DNA of 64,000 bases from Bacteroidota bacterium. Lineage in GTDB: Bacteria; Bacteroidota; Bacteroidia; Bacteroidales; F082. The notes below the pieces were generated by a model, which ran no database searches, had not been told where the DNA came from, and was given only the letters and a program-made list of their open reading frames with translations. Location of the stretch: the NCBI GenBank assembly GCA_009773165.1, contig WOUZ01000005.1, positions 124,001-188,000 of the forward strand, given 5' to 3'. Numbering within the stretch: the stretch's first letter is position 1; each line of letters starts with the position of its first letter. Below are positions 27,817-36,283 of this stretch, one piece after another. A program made the position numbers and the translations under genes.

Positions 27817-29745
27817 CTAACTGATATCCATTTGTTTACGAAGTACCAACCGTTCAGAATCATCTTTTTGTAAGACACGGTTTTCGAGTAACCACCTAAT
27901 GGCTAACAGGACTTTTTCTTCGGAATAACCCTCAACTTCAGCCACAATTTCAAAAAGAGGATAGGGCCTTTCACGCAACATCTCCAGTAATTTCGATCGA
28001 ATGTTACCAAACTCTATGTCAGTAAGCTGAAGCCTGTTACGATTTGTACAAACGTCGCATTTCCCGCAACGATGATCAATTTTTTCACCAAAATAGGCTA
28101 GCAGCTGTATGCTCCTGCATTTCTCCTGGTTGTACACAAAATCTATTACCGCCTGCATGCGTTTTGCTCCAGTCTTTTTTCGATCGCTGTAATGTTCCTT
28201 ACTAAGCTGAAGATGATCTACTAAACGTCTTTCAGTCAAAAAAACGAGTTGGGGCCGGTCTTTTCGGGGAATATATGTCAGAAAAGACAATTTCATAAGC
28301 TTTTGAAGGTACTCAACAACTTTCTCAATAGTAAGCCCTGTTTTTCGGCTAATATCTTCTTCTCTTACAGGAATAAACTCAGTAAAAAGACCAGGGTAGG
28401 ATCGTAAGAGACTTTTTATAAACCCATCATATGCAGGCTGTTCCACTTGAAAACGATATAAATCTTCCCTATTTGCCTGAACATATAAACGTGCTGGGGT
28501 CTTCAAACCCTCCGTCATCATCATCAAGCCCTCTTTTTCAAAGAGCTGCAAAGACGAATACACCTCTAATAACGGAAAATTATAGTTTTTAGCAAATTCA
28601 GACAAATCAAAGTCAAAGCTCTGATTATTGCCACTTCCAACAGGGATTTGAAAATAATTGCCTATTGCCTGATAGATAGCTTTTATCTGCTTTGGGTCAG
28701 GGAACGTAGCCTCATAATTGGTTTTAATTTGTTTAACATCCTGATCAGCAACAAGTAACCACGCTGAAGATTCTTTTCCATCACGCCCACCTCTGCCAGC
28801 CTCCTGAAAATAGGCTTCGAGGCTATCGGGTAAATCCATATGAGCAACAATTCTCACATCAGGTTTATCAATTCCCATCCCGAAGGCATTAGTAGCAACC
28901 ATTACTTTAGTACGCCCATACATCCATGCTGATTGCCTTTCATCGCGTTGCTTTGCATCAAGTCCGGCATGATAATAGGTTGATAAGATTCCCTTTGAAG
29001 ATAGATATTCAGCAATTTCGCGAGTACGTTTTCTGTTTCTTACATAAACAATACCGCTTCCACTTTTCATATTTTCAAAAAGACGCTGTAATGTCCCATA
29101 CTTATCAGGATGTTTTATAACATTATAAGTCAGATTCTTACGTTCATAACTCGTTTGATAGACATTATTTTTTCTGAAATTGAGCTTCTGTTGTATATCC
29201 AGAACCACTTCAGGAGTTGCAGTAGCGGTAAGTGCCAAAACCGGAACATTAGGAAGGTAAGGCCGAATTGTGGCAATTTGCAGATATGGCGGTCTGAAAT
29301 CGTAACCCCATTGTGAGATACAATGTGATTCATCCACCGCTATCAGATTGATTCGCATGCGTTTAAGTAGCTCCATAAACCGATCGGTAACAAGCCGTTC
29401 AGGTGAGACATACAAAAACTTCAACTGACCGAAAACACTCTTATTATAGATGATTTCCAGTTCATTATAATGCATGCCGGAATAAACTGCTGCAGCCGGA
29501 ATGCCAATTTTTTTCAGATGTTGCACTTGGTCTTTCATAAGTGCTATCAAAGGGGTAATGACGAGACACATTCCCTCCATTACAAGGGCAGGAACTTGAA
29601 AACAAACGGATTTCCCACCACCTGTTGGTAATAGTGCAAGGGTATCATTTCCTGCAATAACAGCATCAACAATCTCTTCCTGCATAGGCCGAAATGCAGG
29701 ATATCCCCAGAATTTCAGTAATACATCGCTTGATTGTTTACTCAT
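27817..29745 (-). CDS. recQ: ATP-dependent DNA helicase RecQ
   Basis: A 3'-5' helicase of 642 residues acting in recombination and repair. Motif I is LLPTGGGKS (Lys45), motif II is DESH (138-141) in AVDESHCISQWGYDFRP, motif VI is DSLEAYFQEAGRGGRDG. The RQC zinc cluster is seen in EKCRSIQLLAYFG...CGKCDVC. A winged helix and a further helical segment (VYSSLQLFEKEGLM, RRLVDHLQLSKEHY) are present; a typical HRDC domain is not obvious. It is the first gene of the recQ-aag unit. No promoter with the TAnnTTTG signature was found in the 73-base gap upstream. Confidence 0.95.
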   Translation of the reverse strand: MSKQSSDVLLKFWGYPAFRPMQEEIVDAVIAGNDTLALLPTGGGKSVCFQVPALVMEGMCLVITPLIALMKDQVQHLKKIGIPAAAVYSGMHYNELEIIYNKSVFGQLKFLYVSPERLVTDRFMELLKRMRINLIAVDESHCISQWGYDFRPPYLQIATIRPYLPNVPVLALTATATPEVVLDIQQKLNFRKNNVYQTSYERKNLTYNVIKHPDKYGTLQRLFENMKSGSGIVYVRNRKRTREIAEYLSSKGILSTYYHAGLDAKQRDERQSAWMYGRTKVMVATNAFGMGIDKPDVRIVAHMDLPDSLEAYFQEAGRGGRDGKESSAWLLVADQDVKQIKTNYEATFPDPKQIKAIYQAIGNYFQIPVGSGNNQSFDFDLSEFAKNYNFPLLEVYSSLQLFEKEGLMMMTEGLKTPARLYVQANREDLYRFQVEQPAYDGFIKSLLRSYPGLFTEFIPVREEDISRKTGLTIEKVVEYLQKLMKLSFLTYIPRKDRPQLVFLTERRLVDHLQLSKEHYSDRKKTGAKRMQAVIDFVYNQEKCRSIQLLAYFGEKIDHRCGKCDVCTNRNRLQLTDIEFGNIRSKLLEMLRERPYPLFEIVAEVEGYSEEKVLLAIRWLLENRVLQKDDSERLVLRKQMDIS

Positions 29746-29818
29746 TTTTCTTGATATTAATTACCTGAAAAAGCTGTTTCTTATAATACAGTGCCAAAAC
29801 AGGGATATATAGCAAAAA

Positions 29819-31414
29819 TCAATCCTTATCCAGTAAATTAGTGATAAGCATCACCAATTCAGATTGCTGAATTGGTTTTGTTATGTAATCATCGCAGCCG
29901 GCAGCTTTGGCATCATCCTTCCCTTTTTCATAGGCAAAAGCCGTTTGAGCAATAATCGGAAGTAATGGATTCATTTCTTTTATCTGTTTCGTTGTTTCAA
30001 ATCCATCCATTGCCGGCATCATCAAATCCATTAAAACCAATGAAAGTGAAGGATTATTTTTTGAAATCCGAACAGCTTCTGCTCCGTCTTTTGCCCACAA
30101 AACAACGGCTCCGGAATTTTTCATCAAAGATTTGTAATACAGATAATTAGACTCAACATCGTCGACAACCAGGAAAGTCTTACCAGCCCAATCAGGTAAT
30201 TTAAACGACGCTGCTTTCCTGAATGAGCCAGAATTTTCGCTTGAAATGGAAGAATTAGGAAGCGTAAAATAAAACGTACTTCCCTTCCTGAACTCGGAGT
30301 CGAACCAAATTCTACCGCCCAGGAGTTCTACTAATTGTTTAGTGATTGAAAGCCCAAGACCTGTGCCTTCAGCATTGTGACCCATTGAAGTGTCGAATTT
30401 GGCAAAGCGTTGAAAAATAAGATGCACTTTGTCACGTTCAATCCCCATACCGGTATCTTTTACAAAAAACTGAACAAAGTCTTGTTTTATCTCAGTAAAT
30501 CCAAAATGAATTGAACCTTCATCAACAAACTTCAAGGCGTTGGTAAGCAAATTGGTAAAAATCTGTCTGAATCTGTTTGGATCTGTTTCAAGTATTAATG
30601 ATGCATCAGGAGAAGGTCTATCAATAACAATTTTAACATGATCTTTTCCTTTAGCTTTTTTAAGGTTTTCGATCGTCAGATACATCTCGTCAAGAACGGC
30701 ATTTACATCCACTCTGGTTATCATGGTTTTAACCTGTCCTGCCTCGATCTTGGAAATATCAATAATATCATTAATCAATTGCAACAAGGTATCCCCTGCC
30801 GATTTAATCATCTCGACAAATTCCTGGGTCTCTTCATCAAAGGTGTTATTTTCGAGCATCAAGTCAGAAAATCCAAGAATCGAATTAAGGGGTGTTCGTA
30901 TTTCATGCGACATATTTGCCAGAAAGATCGTTTTCAACCGATCGTTTTCCTCGGCTTTAATACGACTCTCCTGTTCAACTAACAAGGCTGCAATCTCTTC
31001 AGTTAGTTCATTCAACTGCAAGACACTATAATCCAATTGTTGTGAAACTGAATAGAACTTCGATTTAAAAAAACGTGTTTCTGAATCGTTTTTACAACTC
31101 AAATCAAGTTGAACCTCCTCACCCACAAACGCCAGCAAAAAGGCATTCTCAAGAGCATCATAATCAGTAAATCCGTTGGAAAAACAAAATTCTGCAATCT
31201 TACTGCTTGATTCAACTTTGCTGAAATTAAATAAACTGAAGGCTTTTTTATTAACCCAAATTATATCACGTTGTCGGTTTATAACAATGTAGGCTGAATC
31301 GGAATTTGAAGCCAGCGATTTAAAGATATCAGCTTCAATTGTATTTAAGAAAGCTGCCGATCCAATGAATCCTGAGTCTTGTCCAGCTGTCAAGCTATCC
31401 GACTGACTTTCCAT
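29819..31414 (-). CDS. Hybrid sensor histidine kinase / response regulator
   Basis: A soluble 531-residue hybrid kinase: an N-terminal PAS-like domain (about 30-125, with DSAYIVINRQRDIIWVNKKAFSLF), HisKA with phosphoacceptor His170 in MSHEIRTPLNS, HATPase domain with GTGLGLSITKQL, and a receiver with Asp463 in LMDLMMPAMDGFE. There are no transmembrane helices. It resembles the C-terminal part of the large kinase at 4228-8304 in architecture and may derive from the same expansion. No response regulator lies next to it. Confidence 0.92.
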   Translation of the reverse strand: MESQSDSLTAGQDSGFIGSAAFLNTIEADIFKSLASNSDSAYIVINRQRDIIWVNKKAFSLFNFSKVESSSKIAEFCFSNGFTDYDALENAFLLAFVGEEVQLDLSCKNDSETRFFKSKFYSVSQQLDYSVLQLNELTEEIAALLVEQESRIKAEENDRLKTIFLANMSHEIRTPLNSILGFSDLMLENNTFDEETQEFVEMIKSAGDTLLQLINDIIDISKIEAGQVKTMITRVDVNAVLDEMYLTIENLKKAKGKDHVKIVIDRPSPDASLILETDPNRFRQIFTNLLTNALKFVDEGSIHFGFTEIKQDFVQFFVKDTGMGIERDKVHLIFQRFAKFDTSMGHNAEGTGLGLSITKQLVELLGGRIWFDSEFRKGSTFYFTLPNSSISSENSGSFRKAASFKLPDWAGKTFLVVDDVESNYLYYKSLMKNSGAVVLWAKDGAEAVRISKNNPSLSLVLMDLMMPAMDGFETTKQIKEMNPLLPIIAQTAFAYEKGKDDAKAAGCDDYITKPIQQSELVMLITNLLDKD

Positions 31415-31500
31415 TTTGTTTTCGTTTGGTGTTAAAATAGAGGATGTTGATTATTAAGTTGTAAAAATAAGCTTTAGTTTGAAAGAGAGAGCACAAATAC

Positions 31501-31704
31501 TCACTTTTCTTCCCGAAGTTTCATATTTCCCTTAATATGCTTGGGGAAATAAGGACAATGCCGGCAGCCATTACCGCAACAATAGCCCCTTCTTTTTAAA
31601 AACCCCTCAGTCATAACCCTATAACCATTTTCCAGATAGAAATCCTCCCCATCCTTTAATTGGTTGTTGAAACGGTTGTATTTGTCTTCATCAGGCAATT
31701 TCAT
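31501..31704 (-). CDS. Small cysteine-rich DUF5522-type protein
   Basis: A 67-residue protein whose central RRGYCCGNGCRHCPY motif identifies the DUF5522 family of Bacteroidota and related bacteria. The four cysteines and the histidine suggest a metal-binding site. It lies 2 bases downstream of the membrane glycosyltransferase-like gene and is probably cotranscribed with it. The function is unknown. A tail rich in Lys and Glu follows the motif. Confidence 0.8.
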   Translation of the reverse strand: MKLPDEDKYNRFNNQLKDGEDFYLENGYRVMTEGFLKRRGYCCGNGCRHCPYFPKHIKGNMKLREEK

Positions 31705-31706
31705 AA

Positions 31707-33506
31707 TTAAATTGGGTATATATTTATCTCAAAATCATCGAGTTGAAACAAGCCTGACGACTTATTCCAAACATAAATTTTTACTTGCTTGTGTTCTTTT
31801 GTCCAGGCTGGCACTTTAAAGCCAAAAGTAGTGTTACACCATTCATTGATTATATAATCAGGTATCTGTTTGACTTTAAATGTTTTATAAAATAGAAGCT
31901 GATTATCAAAACCAGTTGACGCATATACCAGTAATGCTTCGGATGTTGCGTTTTGAACAAGTTCACGAAACATAAGATTGACTGAAACATACAACTCTTT
32001 CTGCGTTACAGGCAAGCTCTGCCCTGATAAAACTAATGTTGGGCTATAAATGTTGGATTGATTAAGTTCGGCTAAATACGACCCGCTATAAGCTGAAGTT
32101 GAGGAAACAACTCCGTTCGAAGTCCAGAAATTCGAAGGAGATTCCATATCATTAAGATAAGTAAGTCCATCATTATCTGCAAATTCTGCAAACACAGGCT
32201 CTGGGTAACTTCCAAATACATTTCGGTACTCAGCAGAAGTTTTCATGAATACATGCCAATATTTTTCCTTCGACATACTGTCTGGATGCAAAATACCTGT
32301 GTAATATTGATATGTTTGAATAAGGTTCAAGCTTACAACAACAGTTAAAAAGAGCAGCATTACCCATTTGCCTATAGGTTTAACAAGGAATTGCTGCAAC
32401 ATCATAGCAACAGGAATCATCAGCAAAGCGTAATGATCAATCATGGCACGCATACCAAAACTATCTCCAAAAAACCAATTCCACCATGATGATAACAGGA
32501 GTATCAAAAGAATTAAATAACCAAAAAAGGTCGATGCCATATAAAATGACCGTTGATACATCAAAACCAATGCAGGGACCACCAACAACATTAGTGGGGT
32601 ATAAATAAAAAATCCTTTACGATAGCTGAACAAAAAGGAAAGCAGCGCAGGTTCATTAAAGCGAAATCCTTCTTGACGATACGACCACAAGAACCAGTTT
32701 CCTGTTTGGATAAAATTAAAAAGTGGTTGAAGCATAAATACAGAAAGTGAAAGCAAAATAGCAACCAAGATAAGGGAAGGTTTTTGGAAAAGTGGTTTAA
32801 CCCTTTCTAAAAAAAGTGTTTTGCTCCCGGCAATAAAAAACAATGCAAATACAATAATCGCGTTTGTCGGGCGTATTAAAGCAACTAACCCTAAAACTAA
32901 AGATGCTATCATAAAGTAACTTACGTTAGCGGTTATAAAAAAACGCTTCGAAAACAACAGAAAAACCGAAATAGCAGCAAAAGAATAGACATGGGAATGA
33001 GAAGGATGCAAATAGGCATAATAGAATAAATTCGTTCCAAAAAGGAGCAAAACGATCGCCCATATCTGATTCTTTTTAAAAATATCATATAGCGACAACA
33101 GCTTTCGCACTGCGAGCAGACCTATCGCGAGGTATACAGCTGCAGAAAGCGACACAGCATACTGAAAAAGAATGGTATAGCCATCAGCCGGCATTCCGAT
33201 AATAACTGAATAAAGCCATGCAAGTAAAAAAAATGGAAGAATCATTAAAGCAGTTCCCAGGTAATACTTATTGATCATACCTTGCTCCGTCTTATAGAAA
33301 TAGTGTGCCATGTAATCAAGGCCTCTTCGTTCCTTCTCAACTTTATAAACAACTGTAAAATCAGTGGTATGATGTATAAATACAGAAGTTAAGTAAGCAT
33401 AATAACCACTTCCATCGCCATCAATAGTCCGGACAGCACTTCCACCGCGTCCTAACTGAATGAAAATAAAAATCAAAATAACACCGCCTGCAATAAAAGT
33501 TCTCAT
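31707..33506 (-). CDS. Polytopic membrane protein, glycosyltransferase 39-like
   Basis: About 599 residues from ATG 33506 (MRTFIAGGVILIFIFIQLG). A TTG at 33557 could add 17 residues and would overlap the lrp-like stop, but the signal-anchor helix begins after ATG 33506, so I prefer the shorter form. Roughly eleven to twelve transmembrane helices are followed by a C-terminal soluble beta-rich domain (about 420-599). An early luminal loop contains RTIDGDGSGYYAYL, the acidic motif typical of GT-C mannosyltransferases of the PMT/ArnT type. It probably transfers a sugar from a polyprenyl-phosphate donor to a surface molecule. The acceptor is unknown. Confidence 0.7.
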   Translation of the reverse strand: MRTFIAGGVILIFIFIQLGRGGSAVRTIDGDGSGYYAYLTSVFIHHTTDFTVVYKVEKERRGLDYMAHYFYKTEQGMINKYYLGTALMILPFFLLAWLYSVIIGMPADGYTILFQYAVSLSAAVYLAIGLLAVRKLLSLYDIFKKNQIWAIVLLLFGTNLFYYAYLHPSHSHVYSFAAISVFLLFSKRFFITANVSYFMIASLVLGLVALIRPTNAIIVFALFFIAGSKTLFLERVKPLFQKPSLILVAILLSLSVFMLQPLFNFIQTGNWFLWSYRQEGFRFNEPALLSFLFSYRKGFFIYTPLMLLVVPALVLMYQRSFYMASTFFGYLILLILLLSSWWNWFFGDSFGMRAMIDHYALLMIPVAMMLQQFLVKPIGKWVMLLFLTVVVSLNLIQTYQYYTGILHPDSMSKEKYWHVFMKTSAEYRNVFGSYPEPVFAEFADNDGLTYLNDMESPSNFWTSNGVVSSTSAYSGSYLAELNQSNIYSPTLVLSGQSLPVTQKELYVSVNLMFRELVQNATSEALLVYASTGFDNQLLFYKTFKVKQIPDYIINEWCNTTFGFKVPAWTKEHKQVKIYVWNKSSGLFQLDDFEINIYPI

Positions 33507-33553
33507 CGTGGTAAACAGATCATCGGACAAAGTTACAAAAAGGCCGGAGTTAA

Positions 33554-34024
33554 TCAAACAACAGGTAGCTCCCTTTCGAAACCGGCCTCGAGCGAAATAA
33601 ATGTCTCAGTGAAAGATATTTCTGGAATCGACTGAATTTTTTCGACAATCACCCTTTTCAAATGCTCATTATTTAAAGTGTAAATTTTCACCAGCAATGA
33701 ATATTTTCCACTGATATGGTGGCACTCAACAATCTCGGGTATCTGTTCAATCTTCTGAAAAACTTCATTATGAGTACTCGTTGACGTGAGGTTCACCTGT
33801 ATTCCAATAAATGCACATGTCATATAACCAAGCGCCTTTGGGCTTAAGCTAAAATGTGAACCAGCTATCACTCCAGCCTCCGTTAATTTGGCTACACGCT
33901 GATGAACAGCTGCGCCAGACACCCTACATTTACGCGCAACCTCAACAAAAGGCGTTCGTGCATCTTTAAGTAATAATGCCAAAATCCTCCTGTCGAGTGT
34001 ATCAATATGAAAGTTAGATTGCAT
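33554..34024 (-). CDS. Lrp/AsnC-family transcriptional regulator
   Basis: A 156-residue regulator with an N-terminal winged helix-turn-helix (DRRILALLLKDARTPFVEVARKCRVSGAAVHQRVAKL) and a C-terminal RAM/ASNC ligand-binding domain (VECHHISGKYSLLVKIYT). It is divergent from a PLP-dependent gamma-family enzyme gene, so the usual pattern of amino-acid-responsive control of the neighbour applies. The 127-base intergenic region carries three evenly spaced TGATCA-like sites. Its stop is close to the start region of the membrane protein gene, so the two may be cotranscribed. Confidence 0.94.
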   Translation of the reverse strand: MQSNFHIDTLDRRILALLLKDARTPFVEVARKCRVSGAAVHQRVAKLTEAGVIAGSHFSLSPKALGYMTCAFIGIQVNLTSTSTHNEVFQKIEQIPEIVECHHISGKYSLLVKIYTLNNEHLKRVIVEKIQSIPEISFTETFISLEAGFERELPVV

Positions 34025-34052
34025 GTTTAATCCATTTTAATTATATTATTGT

Positions 34053-34085
34053 CAAAATTAGTTCTAATAATTTATATTTTTCAAA
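34053..34085 (-). promoter_or_regulatory. Candidate promoter of the Lrp-type regulator gene
   Basis: On the minus strand TTTG (34082-34085) and TAATTTTG (34053-34060) are 21 bases apart, a full consensus Bacteroidota promoter. The -7 element ends 29 bases before the regulator ATG. The operator-like repeats begin immediately upstream of the -33 element. Confidence 0.5.
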
Positions 34086-34090
34086 TAATA

Positions 34091-34140
34091 TGATCAAATA
34101 AACTTCATTTTATCACATTATATTGACTTTTGATCACATA
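34091..34140. promoter_or_regulatory. Three phased TGATCA-like sites, candidate Lrp operator
   Basis: TGATCAAATA (34091-34100), TATCACATTA (34111-34120) and TGATCACATA (34131-34140) start exactly 20 bases apart, about two DNA helical turns. Two contain the palindrome TGATCA. The array lies between the divergent regulator and lyase promoters, and the third copy falls inside the lyase promoter spacer. Lrp-family octamers commonly bind such phased arrays, so this is the likely operator; binding has not been shown. Confidence 0.55.
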
Positions 34141-34152
34141 ATCATATTTTTG
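34122..34152 (+). promoter_or_regulatory. Promoter of the PLP-dependent lyase gene
   Basis: ATTG (34122-34125), a 19-base spacer and TATTTTTG (34145-34152) match the Bacteroidota promoter consensus. The predicted leader to ATG 34182 is about 25 bases. The third operator-like repeat overlaps the spacer, so regulator binding should act directly on this promoter. Confidence 0.55.
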
Positions 34153-34181
34153 TGTTAGAAAAATTTAACCCAAATTCCTTT

Positions 34182-35381
34182 ATGAAAAAAGATCCATCAA
34201 GCCGTATTTTTGATCTGAAACAATTCGGAGAATATGGTGACGTAAATCCATCCGTCACTGATTCAGCTACTTATACTTTCATGCAGGCTAAAACTATGAC
34301 CGATACATTTCATGGCGAAGCAGAAGGCTGTTTCCTTTATTCGCGTCATTGGAACCCCAGCAATAAATACCTTGCTGACGCCTTAGCTGCTATGGAAGGA
34401 ACCGAAGCAGGATGGGTTACTGCAAGTGGAATGGGAGCGATCACCACTGCTTTGTTGCAGCTTTGCAATAGTGGCGACCATATCGTTTCGAGCATGACAA
34501 CTTATGGAGGAACCTACGCTTTTATGCAAAACTGGCTTCCTCGGTTTAATATCGAAGTAACTTTTGTTGACATCACCAACCTTGAAGCTGTTAAAGCTGC
34601 TATCCGTCCAACAACAAAAGTCATCTACACCGAAACGATGACCAATCCTCTTTTGCAAATAAGCGATTTGCCTGAACTCAGCAAGATTAGTAAAGCTGCT
34701 GGTGCCAAATTAGTGGTTGATAACACCTTTACACCCATGATGGTCGCTCCCTTTCAGCAAGGTGCTGATGTAGTTGTTCATAGCATGACCAAATTTATCA
34801 ATGGCAAAAACGACTGCGTGGCTGGTGCTATTTGTGCATCGAACGCCTTTATCAATGAGTTGATCGACGTCAACAATGGTACTGCCATGCTTTTAGGACC
34901 TGTGCTTGATCCTTACAGAAGTTCAAGTATACTGAAAAACCTTCACACACTTCATATTCGAATGAAGCAGCATAGTTATAATGCTATGTATCTTGCAAAG
35001 AAATTCAAAGAAGTTGGACTGAAATTCAATTATCCCGGACTTGAAGAACACCGCGGTTATGCGACCTTAACCAAAATGTTGAATCAGCAATATGGATACG
35101 GTGGAATGATTTCAATTGACATGGAAACTGCGGAACAAGCTAATCGTTTGATGGAAAAAATGGAATTAGCCGATGTTGGTTACTTAGCTGTTAGTCTGGG
35201 TTATTTCAAAACATTATTCAGTAATAGCGGTAAAAGCACTTCTTCAGAAGTTCCGGCTGAGGTACAAAAAGAAATGGGGTTATCCGAAGGTTTGATTCGC
35301 TTTAGTGTTGGGCTCGATAACGACATTGAAGATACATGGCAACGCATCAAAACATGTCTTAAAGAAATAGAGGTTATTTGA
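34182..35381 (+). CDS. Cys/Met-metabolism PLP-dependent enzyme (gamma-lyase-like)
   Basis: A 399-residue fold-type I PLP enzyme of the cystathionine/methionine gamma-lyase group. PLP binds Lys204 in VVHSMTKFINGKND; VVDNTFTPMM carries the aspartate that contacts the pyridine nitrogen; YSRHWNPS and SGMGAITTALL are family motifs. ATG 34182 (MKKDPSSRIF) is preferred; an in-frame GTG at 34152 overlaps the promoter. At the site of the methionine gamma-lyase signature cysteine (YGCT) the sequence is TTYGGTYAF, so methionine gamma-lyase activity is not assured. It is probably controlled by the divergent Lrp regulator and is followed by a terminator. Confidence 0.88.
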   Translation: MKKDPSSRIFDLKQFGEYGDVNPSVTDSATYTFMQAKTMTDTFHGEAEGCFLYSRHWNPSNKYLADALAAMEGTEAGWVTASGMGAITTALLQLCNSGDHIVSSMTTYGGTYAFMQNWLPRFNIEVTFVDITNLEAVKAAIRPTTKVIYTETMTNPLLQISDLPELSKISKAAGAKLVVDNTFTPMMVAPFQQGADVVVHSMTKFINGKNDCVAGAICASNAFINELIDVNNGTAMLLGPVLDPYRSSSILKNLHTLHIRMKQHSYNAMYLAKKFKEVGLKFNYPGLEEHRGYATLTKMLNQQYGYGGMISIDMETAEQANRLMEKMELADVGYLAVSLGYFKTLFSNSGKSTSSEVPAEVQKEMGLSEGLIRFSVGLDNDIEDTWQRIKTCLKEIEVI

Positions 35382-35393
35382 CAAACCTTTTAA

Positions 35394-35434
35394 ACAAAAG
35401 AGGATGCCTGAAGAAAGCAGCCTCTTTTGTTTTA
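35394..35434 (+). terminator. Terminator between the convergent lyase and glucokinase genes
   Basis: ACAAAAGAGG (35394-35403) and CCTCTTTTGT (35421-35430) form a perfect 10-bp stem followed by TTTATTTTG. It ends the lyase transcript and overlaps the end of the convergent kinase gene, so it may work for both directions. Confidence 0.8.
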
Positions 35435-36172
35435 TTTTGTTCTATCAGCGGCAAAGCATGCGGCACCGATAATTCCAGCTTGGTTACGTAACGTAGCCGG
35501 TATTACTTTTGCTTTAACAGTAATCTGATTTTCAAATAATTCCATCTTTTTACTTACACCTCCGCCGATAATAAACATTTCTGGAGAGAAAAGTTTTTCC
35601 ATGTACATAAGGTATTTATTAAACCTTTTGCCCCATTTTTCCCAACTCATATGATTTCTTTCGCGGGCAGCATCCGAACAATAACGTTCAGCAATATCTC
35701 CTTTGAATTCGATATGACCAAATTCGGTCGAAGGAAGCAAAACCCCATCATTGAGCAGTGCCGACCCTATTCCGGTGCCGATTGTGAGTAACAGTACTAC
35801 ACCCGGAGCACCGTTTCCAGCTCCAAAACGAAGCTCAGCAATACCTGCTGCATCGGCATCATTAACAACAAAAACCGGCAACCCGGTCACTTCACTAAAA
35901 AGCTCCTCAGCATTCTTGTCAATCCATGAATGATCGATATTCGACGCGCTTTTTGCTACACCATTATTGATTAAAGCAGGGAAACCTACACCCACAGGTC
36001 CTGAAAAATTAAAATGCTTTACCAGCAATGAAACTGTTTCCGCAACAGCCTGAGGAGTAGCAGGTTGTGGCGTTACAATGCGATGCCGTTCAGATAATAA
36101 TTTACCGCTTTCAGTATCTACTATCGCTCCTTTTATGCCACTTCCACCAAAATCAATCCCTAAAGTTTCCAT
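35432..36172 (-). CDS. ppgK: Polyphosphate glucokinase (ROK family)
   Basis: A 246-residue ROK kinase phosphorylating glucose, in this family with polyphosphate and/or [22 protein letters not shown] holds the phosphate-binding loop, [20 protein letters not shown] the catalytic aspartate segment, [11 protein letters not shown] the second phosphate motif and [11 protein letters not shown] the EFGH metal/sugar segment. The ROK zinc-finger cysteines are not evident, as is usual for PpgK. ATG 36172 is chosen because the GIDFGG motif follows directly and a promoter lies just upstream; an upstream in-frame start at 36220 would precede the promoter. Confidence 0.9.
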   Translation of the reverse strand: METLGIDFGGSGIKGAIVDTESGKLLSERHRIVTPQPATPQAVAETVSLLVKHFNFSGPVGVGFPALINNGVAKSASNIDHSWIDKNAEELFSEVTGLPVFVVNDADAAGIAELRFGAGNGAPGVVLLLTIGTGIGSALLNDGVLLPSTEFGHIEFKGDIAERYCSDAARERNHMSWEKWGKRFNKYLMYMEKLFSPEMFIIGGGVSKKMELFENQITVKAKVIPATLRNQAGIIGAACFAADRTK

Positions 36173-36190
36173 ATTGTTGTATTTAGGTTT

Positions 36191-36221
36191 CAAATATAAC
36201 AGGATGATTTGGTTTGGCAAT
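36191..36221 (-). promoter_or_regulatory. Candidate promoter of ppgK
   Basis: On the minus strand ATTG (36218-36221) and TATATTTG (36191-36198) are 19 bases apart. It lies right after the gcvP terminator hairpin and 18 bases before the ppgK ATG, which supports the short start. Confidence 0.5.
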
Positions 36222-36224
36222 GCA

Positions 36225-36261
36225 TAAAAAAAAATAGACCTGAAAAAAATTCAGATCTATT
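36225..36261 (-). terminator. Intrinsic terminator of gcvP
   Basis: Arms 36233-36244 and 36250-36261 (AATAGACCTGAA / TTCAGATCTATT) pair at 11 of 12 positions with a 5-base loop. On the minus strand the stem is followed by a run of T, giving a strong terminator just after the gcvP stop. Confidence 0.82.
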
Positions 36262-36283
36262 CATTTATAATGACTTCTAAAGT

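Noticed and set aside
33507-33557. TTG start for the membrane glycosyltransferase-like protein
   Set aside because: The 17 added residues are polar and precede the signal-anchor; ATG 33506 is the natural start, although the overlap with the regulator gene leaves some doubt.
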